Shown here: one piece after another, positions 1 to 9,425 of the stretch
Layout: each line of letters opens with the position of its first letter
How positions within the stretch are numbered: the first letter of the stretch is position 1
Origin: Sulfolobus tengchongensis
GTDB lineage: Archaea > Thermoproteota > Thermoprotei_A > Sulfolobales > Sulfolobaceae
NCBI RefSeq assembly: GCF_036967215.1
Contig: NZ_CP146016.1
Coordinates: 834,501-898,500, forward strand
Length of the DNA stretch: 64,000 nucleotides
Direction of reading: 5' to 3'
Translations under genes and position numbers: made by a program
The notes under the pieces: generated by a model
What the model was told of the DNA's origin: nothing
Database searches by the model: none
What the model saw: the letters and a program-made list of their open reading frames with translations, nothing else

Positions 1-1112
1 AGAGAACCCCACCCATACAAATTACACACAGCTACATAATCACGATGATCTTCAAAACCACACTTCTCACACTTAAACGTCCTATATCCACTTCCTTTCA
101 GCTCATATCCACATTTAGGACAAGTAGTTGAACTATACGCTGGCTTAACGTATATTACGTTTAACCCATGCTTCTTTGCTTCCCACTCAACCCACTCTTG
201 AACGCGTCTGTACTGCATCAAATATAACCTATCTCTGTAGTCTTTCTTCAACCCTTTCACGTGAGAAATCATCTTGTTCAAATCTTCCAACACGATATAG
301 TTAGCACCCAGTCTCTTTGCTTCCTCAACAACCCATTTTCCAACTTTCTTGGCAAAATCCTGTATAACATTTCTTGCCTTTATATGAAAACTCCTAATCC
401 TATTGAAAATCCTCTTATTCTCCCTCCACCTTCTTTGATATCTCTTCTGCAATTGCTCTCCTAATTTCTTAAAATGAACAGCATCATCAAGACGTGTTGG
501 AATTTCTATAACTTGTTTATCATTACCTAACGTGATGAAGTCCATGTTTATGTCAACAGCCATAAGCCCCTTAACTTGCTTCTCTACTTGTACTTTCTTT
601 TTCATTGTCACGTTAAGATACCAATCATCTCCTCTCTTAACTAGTCTTGCTTCTTTCACTTGATAATCTTTATATTGATCAAGATTGTGAGGATAACCAA
701 TAATCTTTACTTCCTCTCCCAGTATCTTAGCTGTCATCGTGTTGAAATCAATAGTATAGCTTAATTTTGGAGTTAACCATAAGGAAACGTTTCTTAAGAT
801 TGGAAATCTCCCTTTTTTTTTGGGATTCTCTGACCAACTTTTGTATGTAGCTATCGCATCACGATAGCAATCTTGAGCAAGTTTTGATTTCAAACCAAAT
901 TTCTCCCTGAGGAGTTCATACAATGCATTATGTACTTCTTTTAGAGAAGTGGTTTTGTGTTCATATAACCATTGAAGAACGAACCTTTTAGCTTGCATAT
1001 ATTTCTCGGCTATGGGCTCCAGAGCCGAGGAGGAGATCTTCATTTTGATTGTCACGATCTTCTCCTCGATGGAACTACCCTCACGGGTAGCTCGCTCTGG
1101 AGCTTGTAGCAT
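1..1112 (-). CDS. tnpB: TnpB (IS200/IS605-family OrfB), C-terminus off the window
   Basis: This is an RNA-guided nuclease-type accessory protein of an IS200/IS605 element, read leftward from an ATG at 1112 and open to the left edge (about 370 residues visible). The RuvC-type acidic residues are visible: Asp in the AVDINMDF stretch (reverse strand near 545), Glu in VLEDLNK, and Asp in the HRDYVA stretch near the edge. A zinc ribbon with CPKC and CEKC pairs is encoded at about 65-122. No Y1 transposase (TnpA) gene is visible beside it, so mobility in trans is likely. The element end on the right (1113-1200) contains a hairpin. I checked the frame at both ends and saw no stop in the parts I translated. 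Confidence 0.88.
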   Translation of the reverse strand, partial: MLQAPERATREGSSIEEKIVTIKMKISSSALEPIAEKYMQAKRFVLQWLYEHKTTSLKEVHNALYELLREKFGLKSKLAQDCYRDAIATYKSWSENPKKKGRFPILRNVSLWLTPKLSYTIDFNTMTAKILGEEVKIIGYPHNLDQYKDYQVKEARLVKRGDDWYLNVTMKKKVQVEKQVKGLMAVDINMDFITLGNDKQVIEIPTRLDDAVHFKKLGEQLQKRYQRRWRENKRIFNRIRSFHIKARNVIQDFAKKVGKWVVEEAKRLGANYIVLEDLNKMISHVKGLKKDYRDRLYLMQYRRVQEWVEWEAKKHGLNVIYVKPAYSSTTCPKCGYELKGSGYRTFKCEKCGFEDHRDYVAVCNLYGWGS

Positions 1113-1205
1113 GGGTGTTTTTCTGTTTTTGCTTTTATTTTAACTTTTCGCGGGCATTCATCTCCGCTTTAAAAAGGCGAAGCTTTCTGCCCACATTTTT
1201 GTAAT
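1113..1205 (-). mobile_element. Probable left end of the TnpB element
   Basis: Upstream of the TnpB start lies an imperfect hairpin, 1152-1192, with outer arms GGGCA/TGCCC and an A/T-rich centre. This is the architecture of IS200/IS605 left ends, which carry subterminal hairpins and no terminal inverted repeats. The exact boundary with the host gene, somewhere in 1200-1265, cannot be fixed from the sequence alone. Confidence 0.5.
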
Positions 1206-1210
1206 ATTTT

Positions 1211-1750
1211 TCATAAATTGAATTTGGGGACTACCGCAGAGAGGCGAGGCTTGTCCGTTCTTTTGTCAGCAATTGATGTTGCAAACTTTACTGGATTTTC
1301 CTCGCCTGTCATATCCATTAAACCGCTTAAAGCTAAAATTGTTGCATCATAAGCTGGAAGGTTCGCCATCGGTGAAAAGTTACCAAATCCAGTTATAGAG
1401 CAATAAATAATTCTTGGATTATATTTCAATATATTCTCATAATCTACCTGTAATCTCTTTAATGCTGAAGGCCTATAATTCGTAACTATAACTTGAGCCT
1501 TTGATGAAAGTTTATAGAAAATCTCCCTTCCCTTTTCACTTTTTAAATTTATTACAACACTCTTCTTTCCCTTATTGACGCTTGCAAAATACACACTTAT
1601 ATCATTTATTATTGGCTTAACTTTCCTCCTATCATCCCCATCCGGAGGTTCAATCTTAATAACGTTTGCACCATATTCAGCTAATATTTGTCCTACTAAT
1701 GGTGCTGAAATATTATTACCCAACTCTAAGACTGTAGTGTTTTCCAGCAT
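1211..1750 (-). pseudogene. CaiB/BaiF-type CoA-transferase, truncated at the C-terminus
   Basis: The first about 160 residues match the start of family III CoA-transferases (formyl-CoA transferase/CaiB type). They include the N-terminal LELGNNISAPLVGQ segment, the ANVIKIEPPDGDDRR CoA-binding region and the YDATILALSGLMDMTGEENP stretch. The family is normally about 390-410 residues, but this ORF ends after 179, and its last 15 or so residues do not look like the family. The TnpB element end lies immediately downstream, so an IS insertion most simply explains the truncation. It lies 10 bp downstream of the acyl-CoA dehydrogenase gene and would have been co-transcribed with it. Activity is very unlikely without the large C-terminal domain. 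Confidence 0.8.
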
Positions 1751-1760
1751 TCCATCTCAC

Positions 1761-2930
1761 CTAATATGATCTAGGTAGACCCAAAATATGATGTGCGATA
1801 TAAGCCAAAATGAGATTTTGCGTAATTGGAGCAACTTTGTAAAGTCGAGTTTCCCTTAATTTCCTTTCAATGCCGGTTTCAATCGCATAACCATAACCGC
1901 CAAATACGTCCATTGCAACATTTCCAGCTTCCCAAGCAATTTCTGAAGCTAAGTATTTTGATATGTTTGCATAATTCCCAACAAGTTCAGTATCGTTACC
2001 CTCATCCAGTAATTTAAGACCCTCTTTAAAGAATGAGATCAGAGAAGATAATTCTGCGTAAACTTTTGCGATAGGAAATTGAACTCCTTGATAACTTCCT
2101 ATTGGTTTTCCGAATACAACTCTTTGTTTAGCGTAATCTACTGCCTTATTTATAAACCATTCAGCATTTCCTATTAATTCCGCTGAAATCATAAACCTCT
2201 CAGCGTTCAATAAATCTAATAAGTGATAAAACCCCTTTCCTACTTCACCAATTACATTCTCTTCTGGAACTCTTAAGCCGTCAATGAAGATTTCATAAGC
2301 ATTCGTATTTGACATAGTTTTTATCTCCCTCATTTCAATTCCCTCCTTTCCTTCTCTCAAATCTACTAGAAATAACGTAATCCCATCACTCTTCTTTTCT
2401 GCTTTTTCATAAGGTGTTGTCCTAGCTACAATTATCATGAAGTCCGTATACTTTACCCTGGATATGAAGATCTTACGTCCTTTTATAACATATTTATCTC
2501 CTACTTTTTCAGCAAAAGTTTTTATTTTAGTAGTATCTGAACCCACTTCAGGTTCTGTTAATGCCATTGACAATACTTTTGCATTATTTCCTAATTCTTT
2601 GAAATATTTTTCCATAATTCTTTTTCCAGCATGTTTCACAAGTAATGCCGTATTGTAATATTGACCGTGAACGAAATATGCATTACCACCCATGGCATTT
2701 ATTTTATATAAAATATGACAAGCAGTACTAATTTTCATACCTCCTCCACCGTACTCCTTAGGAATAAGAATAGAACCTAATCCTAAATTCATGAAATCGT
2801 TAAGAAATTCTACTGGAAATTCTCTCCTTATATCCTTCTCTAACCAATACTTTTCGTCATATTTCCTCATGAGTTCTTCTGTAGTTGAGACAACTAGTCC
2901 TTCTTCCTCATTTTTTAGATCTAGTATCAT
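1761..2930 (-). CDS. Acyl-CoA dehydrogenase
   Basis: A FAD-dependent acyl-CoA dehydrogenase of 389 residues, the usual length. The N-terminal helical domain is followed by the middle beta domain with the family signature (SMALTEPEVGSD, about residues 119-130, and KIFISRV further on). The C-terminal helical domain has KQRVVFGKPIGSYQ and the DVFGGYGYA segment near residue 345. It would introduce an alpha,beta double bond into an acyl-CoA ester and pass electrons to an electron-transfer flavoprotein. It precedes the truncated CoA-transferase in the same direction, which suggests an original two-gene unit that activated a carboxylic acid by CoA transfer and then oxidised it. The substrate cannot be read from the sequence. 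Confidence 0.9.
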   Translation of the reverse strand: MILDLKNEEEGLVVSTTEELMRKYDEKYWLEKDIRREFPVEFLNDFMNLGLGSILIPKEYGGGGMKISTACHILYKINAMGGNAYFVHGQYYNTALLVKHAGKRIMEKYFKELGNNAKVLSMALTEPEVGSDTTKIKTFAEKVGDKYVIKGRKIFISRVKYTDFMIIVARTTPYEKAEKKSDGITLFLVDLREGKEGIEMREIKTMSNTNAYEIFIDGLRVPEENVIGEVGKGFYHLLDLLNAERFMISAELIGNAEWFINKAVDYAKQRVVFGKPIGSYQGVQFPIAKVYAELSSLISFFKEGLKLLDEGNDTELVGNYANISKYLASEIAWEAGNVAMDVFGGYGYAIETGIERKLRETRLYKVAPITQNLILAYIAHHILGLPRSY

Positions 2931-3303
2931 ACTTATCTTATTAACTTTTATACTTAAAAGGATTTAATTAGAGTTAGTTAAATTTTTAAACATTTTTATA
3001 GAATTATATCCCTCTCTAGGAAAATTAACATGGGGAAAAACTAATTAGCTAAAAATTCTCACAAAAATAATATAATAGCGGTCATTTGTTTTACTAGACA
3101 ATAAGACTGATATATAAACTGCATAGTTCTAACGTTTTTAACTAACTTACAGTTCATGAGCTAATTTATTTAATTTAATATCATTAACCATTTTTAATTA
3201 TCCTAACTAGCAATCCTTTATATCTAAAACTGAATTCAGAATTTACAGCTTTTAATATGATACTGTAAAAAGGTTTATATATTGTGCATAGTAAGTAAAA
3301 TAT
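2931..3303. other. Intergenic gap between divergent genes
   Basis: This is a 373-bp AT-rich gap between the leftward acyl-CoA dehydrogenase and the rightward hydrolase. An archaeal promoter is visible just before the hydrolase: AGGTTTATATATTG at about 3270-3283 is a good TATA box 20-30 bp before the ATG at 3304, which implies a leaderless transcript. I see no gene or repeat in the rest. Confidence 0.5.
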
Positions 3304-4086
3304 ATGGAGGATGTAATAGGTAGATATGTGAACATAGATGGCTTAAATATATACTATGAAACTGTAGGGGATGGACATCCTATAATTATGCTCCACCTAG
3401 CTGGATTTGATGGTAGAGTATATAGACCTTTAATTCCATATTTCCCGCGTAGATATAAGCTAATAATAGTTGATTTACCGGCTCACGGTAAATCGGATCC
3501 TTGGCCTAAGTGGCAGACACAAAGAGTTTCTCTGGAGTATTACGCTAATATATTAGTTAAGTTAATAGATAAACTCTCCCTCAACCCAATATCTGTTGTA
3601 GGTACTTCAATAGGTGGCGATTTATCATTACTTTTGGGTATAAAGTTGGGTTCTAGAGTTAAAGGTATAGTCTCAGTTAATGGTGCGGGTAAAACAAGGA
3701 CCTTTACCGAAAGAGATATTGAGAATTCGAATAATTTGGATGTAGGAAGGACGCTTAGATTTGCAGGAGACTACGCTACTAAAAGGGTAATAGAATATTT
3801 AACATGGATAAGAGGACAGAATAGAAATGAAATTTTAATTAATGATTTATTTGCATGGAATAATTTTGACGTAATGGAAGAGTTATGGAAAATTGAAGCA
3901 GATGTCCTCTTAGCAAGAGGAGAATTTGAACCATTAGTTACAGAAGAAATGATAAAGGAAACAGCATCTAAGATTAAAAAAGTTAGAATAGAGACAATTA
4001 AAGGTGTGGGACATTATGCCCCAGTAGAAAACCCTGAAGAGTTTAGTAAGGTTGTAGTAGCATTTCTAGACCAAGTAGTTAAATGA
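3304..4086 (+). CDS. Alpha/beta-fold hydrolase
   Basis: A 260-residue single-domain alpha/beta hydrolase. The oxyanion region MLHLAG lies near residue 30, the nucleophile elbow is GTSIGG (Ser near residue 102), and the C-terminal catalytic His is in the GVGHYAPVENPEEF segment near residue 240. The acid is probably the Asp or Glu in the ARGEFEPLV strand region. This resembles the non-haem peroxidase, lactonase and 3-oxoadipate enol-lactonase branch of the fold, but the substrate cannot be assigned. The gene stands alone, with a TATA box close to the ATG and convergent to the molybdenum hydroxylase operon. Confidence 0.8.
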   Translation: MEDVIGRYVNIDGLNIYYETVGDGHPIIMLHLAGFDGRVYRPLIPYFPRRYKLIIVDLPAHGKSDPWPKWQTQRVSLEYYANILVKLIDKLSLNPISVVGTSIGGDLSLLLGIKLGSRVKGIVSVNGAGKTRTFTERDIENSNNLDVGRTLRFAGDYATKRVIEYLTWIRGQNRNEILINDLFAWNNFDVMEELWKIEADVLLARGEFEPLVTEEMIKETASKIKKVRIETIKGVGHYAPVENPEEFSKVVVAFLDQVVK

Positions 4087-4198
4087 TACTTTAATATTGG
4101 GATCTATTTATATAAGCTTACGCACTATCTACAAAACAAATATAATATCAAACTCTGTAGTGGATGAAGATAAATAACAATACGAAATTTGGTAAAAA

Positions 4199-6403
4199 CT
4201 ACATCTGATCCAATTTTGCTAGTAACACTTCTCTTGAAAATGGTAATTCGGTAAGCCTTATTCCAGTTGCGTTAAAGATAGCATTTCCTATACAAGCAGG
4301 TACTGGTATAATTGATACTTCGCCAAGAGACTTAGGCCCATACGGATCTTCAGTCTCAACAAATATTACTCTAATATTAGGTATATTTTCTATAGTAGGT
4401 AGTCTATATGTCATGAAGTTTCCATTTAATATAGTCCCATCACTATCAGAGATTATGAGCTTTTCACTTAACGCCATACCTATTCCCATAACAATACCAC
4501 CTCTAACTTGATTTTCTGCAGTAAGATAATTGACTATTTCACCCGAATCATGCACAGCTAAGTAATCAGTAACGTTAATCTCTCCAGTATCAGTATCTAC
4601 TTCAACTTCACAGAAATGAGCAGCAAATGATAATCTTTCCATATCCTTATCTAACTCTTGTTTTGACTCTACAAACTCTTCTATTTCGTTATTCCCGGTT
4701 CTAGTTACCAAGTCTTTTATATCAATGATTATGGAATCATCTGAAGATATAACTTTCCCATCAACTATATCTAATTGATTTCTTTCGATCCCAGTTATCT
4801 GTGAAGCCAGAGTCAGAATTCTCTGTTTAATTTTCAATGCAGCCTCTTTTACAGCATTTCCAGTAAACGCAGTTGTCCTACTTCCAGATTCTCCAATAGA
4901 ATAAGGTGAATTTTCCGTATCTCCCCATATCACATCTATATCTTCTACCGGAATTCCTAAATAGCGAGAAGCAATCATTGCCATTGCGGTTTTAGCTCCA
5001 GTACCGATATCAACTACTCCTACATATAGTTCAGCTTTACCGTTAGACCTAAGCTTTATTTTAGCCTCACCATATCCTACTCTCGAATGCCATGCAGCCA
5101 TAGCTACTCCAACACCTCTAACTATCTCTCCTTTTTTAGGCTTCTCTGGCTTTTTCCATCTTTTATACCAATTAAATTCCTTAGCACCTCTTATTAGACA
5201 TTCTCTTAAGCCATTTGAGGTTAAACTTAAACTATTATGCACTTTAACTACTGCGTTTTTTAGCCTTAAGTCTAAGGGATTTAAACCCAATTTGTAGGCT
5301 ATATCATCAATAACGGACTCTGTAGCAAAACACGCTTGAGGACCAGGAGGTGCTCTCATATGACCTGTTGGAGGCGTATTAGTATAAACAGCATATATCT
5401 CTGAATACCATGACCTAGTAGAGTAATAACTCTCTGGTCCTTCAACGAATCTCCCAATAGCCCTAGTATAAGCTCCAACGTCACAGTAAGCCTTAATCTT
5501 AAAGCCTAATACTGTTCCATCTTTCTTTACTGCGGCCTCTACCATTTGGTCCGTAGCCCATCTCCCGTGAACTAGAGAAAACTCATCTTCTCTACTAAAT
5601 TCTACTAGAACTGGTCTTCCTGTTCTCTTAGCTAATATGGCAGCTATTAAGTCATAATTCATATCATTAGCCTTATTCCCAAACCCTCCACCTTTATAGT
5701 AAGTTATTACTCTGACATTTTCAATTGGTATTCCCAAATCTTTAGCTAATCCTTCTCTACAACCAAATATGCTTTGAGTGGCAGCAACTACAGTTAACTT
5801 ATCCCCTTCCCACCAAGCTAATGAAGCTGCAGGCTCTAATTGTGCGTTAGCTACTCTTGAAGTTTTATAGTTGCCTTTTACTATTAAATCGGCCTCTGTA
5901 AAATCTTTATCTATATCACCATATGAGATGATAAGAGGACCTTTTACATTACCATCTTCCCATATTTTAGGAGCGTTAGGTTTCATTGAGTCCTCTATTT
6001 TGAAGACTGCAGGATATTCTTCATATACTACTTTTACTGCCTCAGATGCCATTATAGCGGCTAATCTAGTTTCAGCTGCTACTGCACCTATTATGTCTCC
6101 TAAATATCTAACATGATCTGTAAAAACTCTTCTTTCATGAAATTTCTCACCTGCATGCCAAATCGTATTATCATCAAAGCATGTCACTATATCTCTTACT
6201 CCTTCTATTTTCTTAGCCTCACTCACATCGATTGACTTGACTTTACCATGAGGAATTTTACTCTTTATTACTCTTCCATAAAGCATGTCTTTAACATTCC
6301 AATCCGCAACATATTTAGCTAATCCAGTTACCTTATATATAGCATCAATCCTAGGATGAGCTTTCACTATCGCTTTTTCCTTAGCCTTAACGACAGTTAT
6401 CAT
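4199..6403 (-). CDS. cutA: Molybdenum hydroxylase large subunit (aldehyde/glyceraldehyde oxidoreductase, CutA type)
   Basis: Large, molybdopterin-binding subunit of a xanthine-oxidase-family enzyme, 734 residues. It contains the a/b hammerhead N-terminal domain, then Mo-cofactor motifs: GGGFGNK near residue 240, RAPPGPQA near 350, and GESGSRTTAFTGNAV near 505 with the terminal-domain catalytic Glu region. In Sulfolobus the same three-subunit architecture is known for glyceraldehyde oxidoreductase of the branched Entner-Doudoroff pathway. Related loci are annotated as CO dehydrogenase, but the CO-dehydrogenase signature loop is not evident here. It overlaps the 2Fe-2S subunit gene by 4 bp, indicating translational coupling. 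The aldehyde assignment is inference from the family. Confidence 0.85.
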   Translation of the reverse strand: MITVVKAKEKAIVKAHPRIDAIYKVTGLAKYVADWNVKDMLYGRVIKSKIPHGKVKSIDVSEAKKIEGVRDIVTCFDDNTIWHAGEKFHERRVFTDHVRYLGDIIGAVAAETRLAAIMASEAVKVVYEEYPAVFKIEDSMKPNAPKIWEDGNVKGPLIISYGDIDKDFTEADLIVKGNYKTSRVANAQLEPAASLAWWEGDKLTVVAATQSIFGCREGLAKDLGIPIENVRVITYYKGGGFGNKANDMNYDLIAAILAKRTGRPVLVEFSREDEFSLVHGRWATDQMVEAAVKKDGTVLGFKIKAYCDVGAYTRAIGRFVEGPESYYSTRSWYSEIYAVYTNTPPTGHMRAPPGPQACFATESVIDDIAYKLGLNPLDLRLKNAVVKVHNSLSLTSNGLRECLIRGAKEFNWYKRWKKPEKPKKGEIVRGVGVAMAAWHSRVGYGEAKIKLRSNGKAELYVGVVDIGTGAKTAMAMIASRYLGIPVEDIDVIWGDTENSPYSIGESGSRTTAFTGNAVKEAALKIKQRILTLASQITGIERNQLDIVDGKVISSDDSIIIDIKDLVTRTGNNEIEEFVESKQELDKDMERLSFAAHFCEVEVDTDTGEINVTDYLAVHDSGEIVNYLTAENQVRGGIVMGIGMALSEKLIISDSDGTILNGNFMTYRLPTIENIPNIRVIFVETEDPYGPKSLGEVSIIPVPACIGNAIFNATGIRLTELPFSREVLLAKLDQM

Positions 6404-6903
6404 ACCTCTTTACCTCCCTTTTTTATTACATATTTGACAGCTTGAAGTATATTGTTATATGCCCCACATCTACATATATTCCCAGATAGGGCTTCCTTTA
6501 TATCTTCATCTGAAACTTCGCCCTTCATATTAAGGATTAAGGATTTAGCTGAGATTATCTGACCTGAAGTGCAAAAACCGCACTGTAATGCATCAAATTT
6601 AATAAAAGCTTCTTGTAAAGGATCGAGATTGTTTTCTGAACCTAATCCCTCCAGAGTAATTACCTCTGATCCATCAACTTCTACTGCTAACATTGTACAT
6701 GAACATATAGCTCTATTATTCACTAATACAGCGCATGCACCACACACTGTCTCATCACATCCCCTCTTAGGGCTAGTTAATCTAAATGTGTCTCTCAGCA
6801 AATCTAGTAAAGTAAGTCTGGTATCTACACTGGTAGTTACTTCTTTTCCATTTAATTTAAAGGTTATTTTCTTCCTAAATTTAGTTTCACTCATCTTCCT
6901 CAT
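6400..6903 (-). CDS. cutC: Molybdenum hydroxylase 2Fe-2S subunit (CutC type)
   Basis: A 167-residue iron-sulfur subunit that carries electrons between the Mo site and FAD. The N-terminal plant-ferredoxin-like domain has CDETVCGACAVL followed by a Cys at ICSC, binding one 2Fe-2S cluster. The C-terminal helical domain has CGFCTSGQ and CRCGAY, binding the second. All eight expected cysteines are visible. An internal start at MSETKFRKK is possible (residue 4), because family members often begin near there. It is the middle gene of the operon and overlaps both neighbours by 4 bp. Confidence 0.92.
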   Translation of the reverse strand: MRKMSETKFRKKITFKLNGKEVTTSVDTRLTLLDLLRDTFRLTSPKRGCDETVCGACAVLVNNRAICSCTMLAVEVDGSEVITLEGLGSENNLDPLQEAFIKFDALQCGFCTSGQIISAKSLILNMKGEVSDEDIKEALSGNICRCGAYNNILQAVKYVIKKGGKEV

Positions 6904-7781
6904 CCCTGAGCTCTATTATAAGCTTGAATTATAGATCTCTTTAAATAGACCTCTACCATTCTCTTCATATAATTAGATGAAAACTCTAATGTGGAAGATG
7001 GATTATAAATTGATGAGGCTAATTTAGAAGCCTTAAGGACGTTTTCCTCTGTAACTTCTTTACCTATTAGAAACTCTTCAACTTCCTTCGCTCTCACTAC
7101 GGTATCTGCTACCCCTCCCAGTGCTATCTTAATGTCGGTAATCACGCCACTTTCTTTTTTATCCTCATCTTTCTTTAAAATTACCGCAGTTATCAAAAGA
7201 GGAAAATCACCATGGGACAATACTAACTTATTAAATGACCAACCATACTTTTCTTCTGGAATTTTAAAACTTATTGACTTTACTATTTCATCTTGCCTTA
7301 AGTCAGTAGTTAGGGGACCTATGAAGAACTTATCGGCTTCTACATATCTAGTTGACCCCTTTCTTATCACTTCAATTTTAGCATTCAGCAATAAGGCTAC
7401 TACACATAAATCAGCAGCATAATGACCAAAAGAGATACTTCCGCCAATAGTCCCCCTATTTCTAACTAACTGGTGAGCTATTTTTCCTGCAGCATAAGAC
7501 AATATTGGCAAGTGCTTTTTTATCAGCTCAGACTCAGAGATTTCTGCATGCCTAACTAAAGAACCAATTCTGATCCAACCCTTATCTTCTTCTAAAAAAT
7601 AAAGTGATCGTATTTTCTTTAAATCTATTATACTTGAAACTTTAATTAAATTCATTTTCATCATGGGTATTAGGGTTTGCCCTCCAGCCAAGAACTTGAA
7701 ATCTCCTCCGATTGAGCTAGCGATATCAAACGCCTCATCGAGAGAAATAGGAGCATAATATTCAAATGGATCGAGAATCAT
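6900..7781 (-). CDS. cutB: Molybdenum hydroxylase FAD-binding subunit (CutB type)
   Basis: Medium subunit, 293 residues, with the N-terminal FAD-binding PCMH-type fold. The AGGQTLIPMM loop near residue 32 and TIGGSISFG near residue 111 contact FAD, and the C-terminal CO-dehydrogenase flavoprotein domain follows. It is the first gene of the operon (FAD, then 2Fe-2S, then Mo subunit, all on the minus strand). A TATA-like TTTATAGTAT lies just before the ATG, which suggests a leaderless operon. FAD would be the exit point for electrons from aldehyde oxidation; the acceptor is not visible. Confidence 0.9.
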   Translation of the reverse strand: MILDPFEYYAPISLDEAFDIASSIGGDFKFLAGGQTLIPMMKMNLIKVSSIIDLKKIRSLYFLEEDKGWIRIGSLVRHAEISESELIKKHLPILSYAAGKIAHQLVRNRGTIGGSISFGHYAADLCVVALLLNAKIEVIRKGSTRYVEADKFFIGPLTTDLRQDEIVKSISFKIPEEKYGWSFNKLVLSHGDFPLLITAVILKKDEDKKESGVITDIKIALGGVADTVVRAKEVEEFLIGKEVTEENVLKASKLASSIYNPSSTLEFSSNYMKRMVEVYLKRSIIQAYNRAQG

Positions 7782-8080
7782 AAAATTACTAAATTAGCTA
7801 TACTATAAAATTTTTACTACCTATCAATTAGACAGAAGATCACATGAAATTGCGTCATGGATTTTTCCAATATAGACTCGCTAATTTCGTCATCTTAATT
7901 ACCTTGTGAGTTTTCTCTATTCTCTATATGATAGACTTTCTGTAAAAATTTTTCATTTGAAATCTTGAAATAATTTACAAATTATAATCCTACTCTACAT
8001 TAGGGAGCTGAATTCCAATTCGTTCTTATACGCTCTGAGACTTTACAAGCATCATAAACTGCTGGGAAGTGTTATAAACT
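7782..8080. other. Intergenic gap, nothing recognised
   Basis: About 300 bp between two leftward genes. Apart from the TATA box of the molybdenum hydroxylase operon at its left edge, I see no gene, clear repeat or structured element. A stretch at 7900-7960 is T-rich and could end transcripts, but it is not a strong terminator call. Confidence 0.4.
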
Positions 8081-9202
8081 TTAGACTTTTCGTAAAATTA
8101 GTCCAATTGATATAATAGAAATCAGAGTAGAGACTAATACAAAGTAAAGACTGGTGTAGCCAAAATTTACATATAATAATGTAAAGAATAAACTGCCCAA
8201 TATACCTGAAACTGCTTTACCAGTATATAGGATTGCAGTATTTGAAGTGGAGAATTTAGAACCATATAAATCTCCTATAAATGACATGTAAGTGGGTAAT
8301 GATGCACCTCCCATCACACCTATCAATATTATGCTTATATACAAGGGTACTATTAAAGAATTAAATATGGCAATCATGAGTAAAATAACTGCCACTATCA
8401 TTAAAATATTAACAAGCAACATTCCCTTAATTCTTCCTATCTTATCAGATATGTAACCCATAAGGGGTCTACCTATTCCATTAGCTATTGGAAAAACTAC
8501 TATCAAAATAGAGTACTCAGCTAAATTCGTAAACTTCGCAATAATAGATAAAGATGAAGAAGAAAGAAGGAGAGGAACTGCTATTAAACTGAATGAAATA
8601 TAGATTAACCAGAAGTTGGGCTCTTTAACCACAGATATTGGGTCTTTTCCTTTCACACTCTTAGGGTATCGGGCAAATGAGTACAATATTGGAACAATGA
8701 CTGATGCAACTATCCCTATTATCAACATTGGCTCTCTATACGTTGTAAAACGTAAAATAAAAGGATTTGCAATTGCGCCACCGATCCCAAAACCCATGGA
8801 AACTATGCCAGAAGCCAATCCCCTCTTATCTTCAAACCATTTTATTGCCAAATTGAGCGATAAACCGAAAAGAATTCCAACACCTACGCTTCCTAGACAC
8901 CAGCTTACATAAAAGAAGTAGATATTTGGAGCTAATGAGCTTAAAACAAGACAAACTGACATCAATATTGAGGCCGGCACTCCTACGGTTCTAGGTCCAT
9001 ACAAATCAGCCAAATATCCACTTAATATTTGTGTGATAGTTGATAAGACTACGAAAAAAGTAAATGCTAATTCTGCTTGAACCACTGTTACGTTCAAGGT
9101 TCTAATAATTAACGGTTCGTAAGCGTTCCAAGAATATTGATAAGTGGAGTTAAATAGCATTGCTATTAGTCCTATAAAAAGATATTTGACCCTCTCTCTC
9201 AT
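8081..9202 (-). CDS. MFS transporter, oxalate/formate antiporter-like
   Basis: A 373-residue integral membrane protein with about 12 hydrophobic segments. The major-facilitator loop between helices 2 and 3 reads GYLADLYGPR near residue 62, and its repeat reads GYISDKIGRIKG near residue 250. Sequence texture (SWCLGSVGVGILFG, GLASGIVSMGFGIGGA) is that of the oxalate/formate antiporter branch of MFS. This branch moves mono- and dicarboxylates. The exact substrate is unknown. It lies between the Mo-hydroxylase operon and the divergent 2-oxoacid dehydrogenase genes, so import of an organic acid is a reasonable guess. Confidence 0.8.
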   Translation of the reverse strand: MRERVKYLFIGLIAMLFNSTYQYSWNAYEPLIIRTLNVTVVQAELAFTFFVVLSTITQILSGYLADLYGPRTVGVPASILMSVCLVLSSLAPNIYFFYVSWCLGSVGVGILFGLSLNLAIKWFEDKRGLASGIVSMGFGIGGAIANPFILRFTTYREPMLIIGIVASVIVPILYSFARYPKSVKGKDPISVVKEPNFWLIYISFSLIAVPLLLSSSSLSIIAKFTNLAEYSILIVVFPIANGIGRPLMGYISDKIGRIKGMLLVNILMIVAVILLMIAIFNSLIVPLYISIILIGVMGGASLPTYMSFIGDLYGSKFSTSNTAILYTGKAVSGILGSLFFTLLYVNFGYTSLYFVLVSTLISIISIGLILRKV

Positions 9203-9425
9203 AAATTACATTTACCTATCACACTTAAATCGCTAACGCAAGATTGTCTTATAAGGTTTTTCAAAATTGAAGTTTCTTTCTAATTTCTCTTATAAATGTT
9301 ATTATAAACTACAAATTTATTTATTGGTAAGTGAATTTGTATCGAGTTTACCGAACATATATCACATTAACAAGGCAAGTTATGTTTAAATACTTTTATT
9401 CTTTAATATATTTTTGTGGCATTAA

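Noticed and set aside
261-464. 67-residue rightward frame inside the first kilobase
   Set aside because: Antisense shadow of the TnpB gene, which is continuous on the other strand and has recognisable catalytic and zinc motifs.
4199-7781. True CO dehydrogenase (CoxLMS)
   Set aside because: The subunits and order match, but the CO-specific active-site loop was not found in the large subunit; aldehyde/glyceraldehyde oxidoreductase is the better family label.
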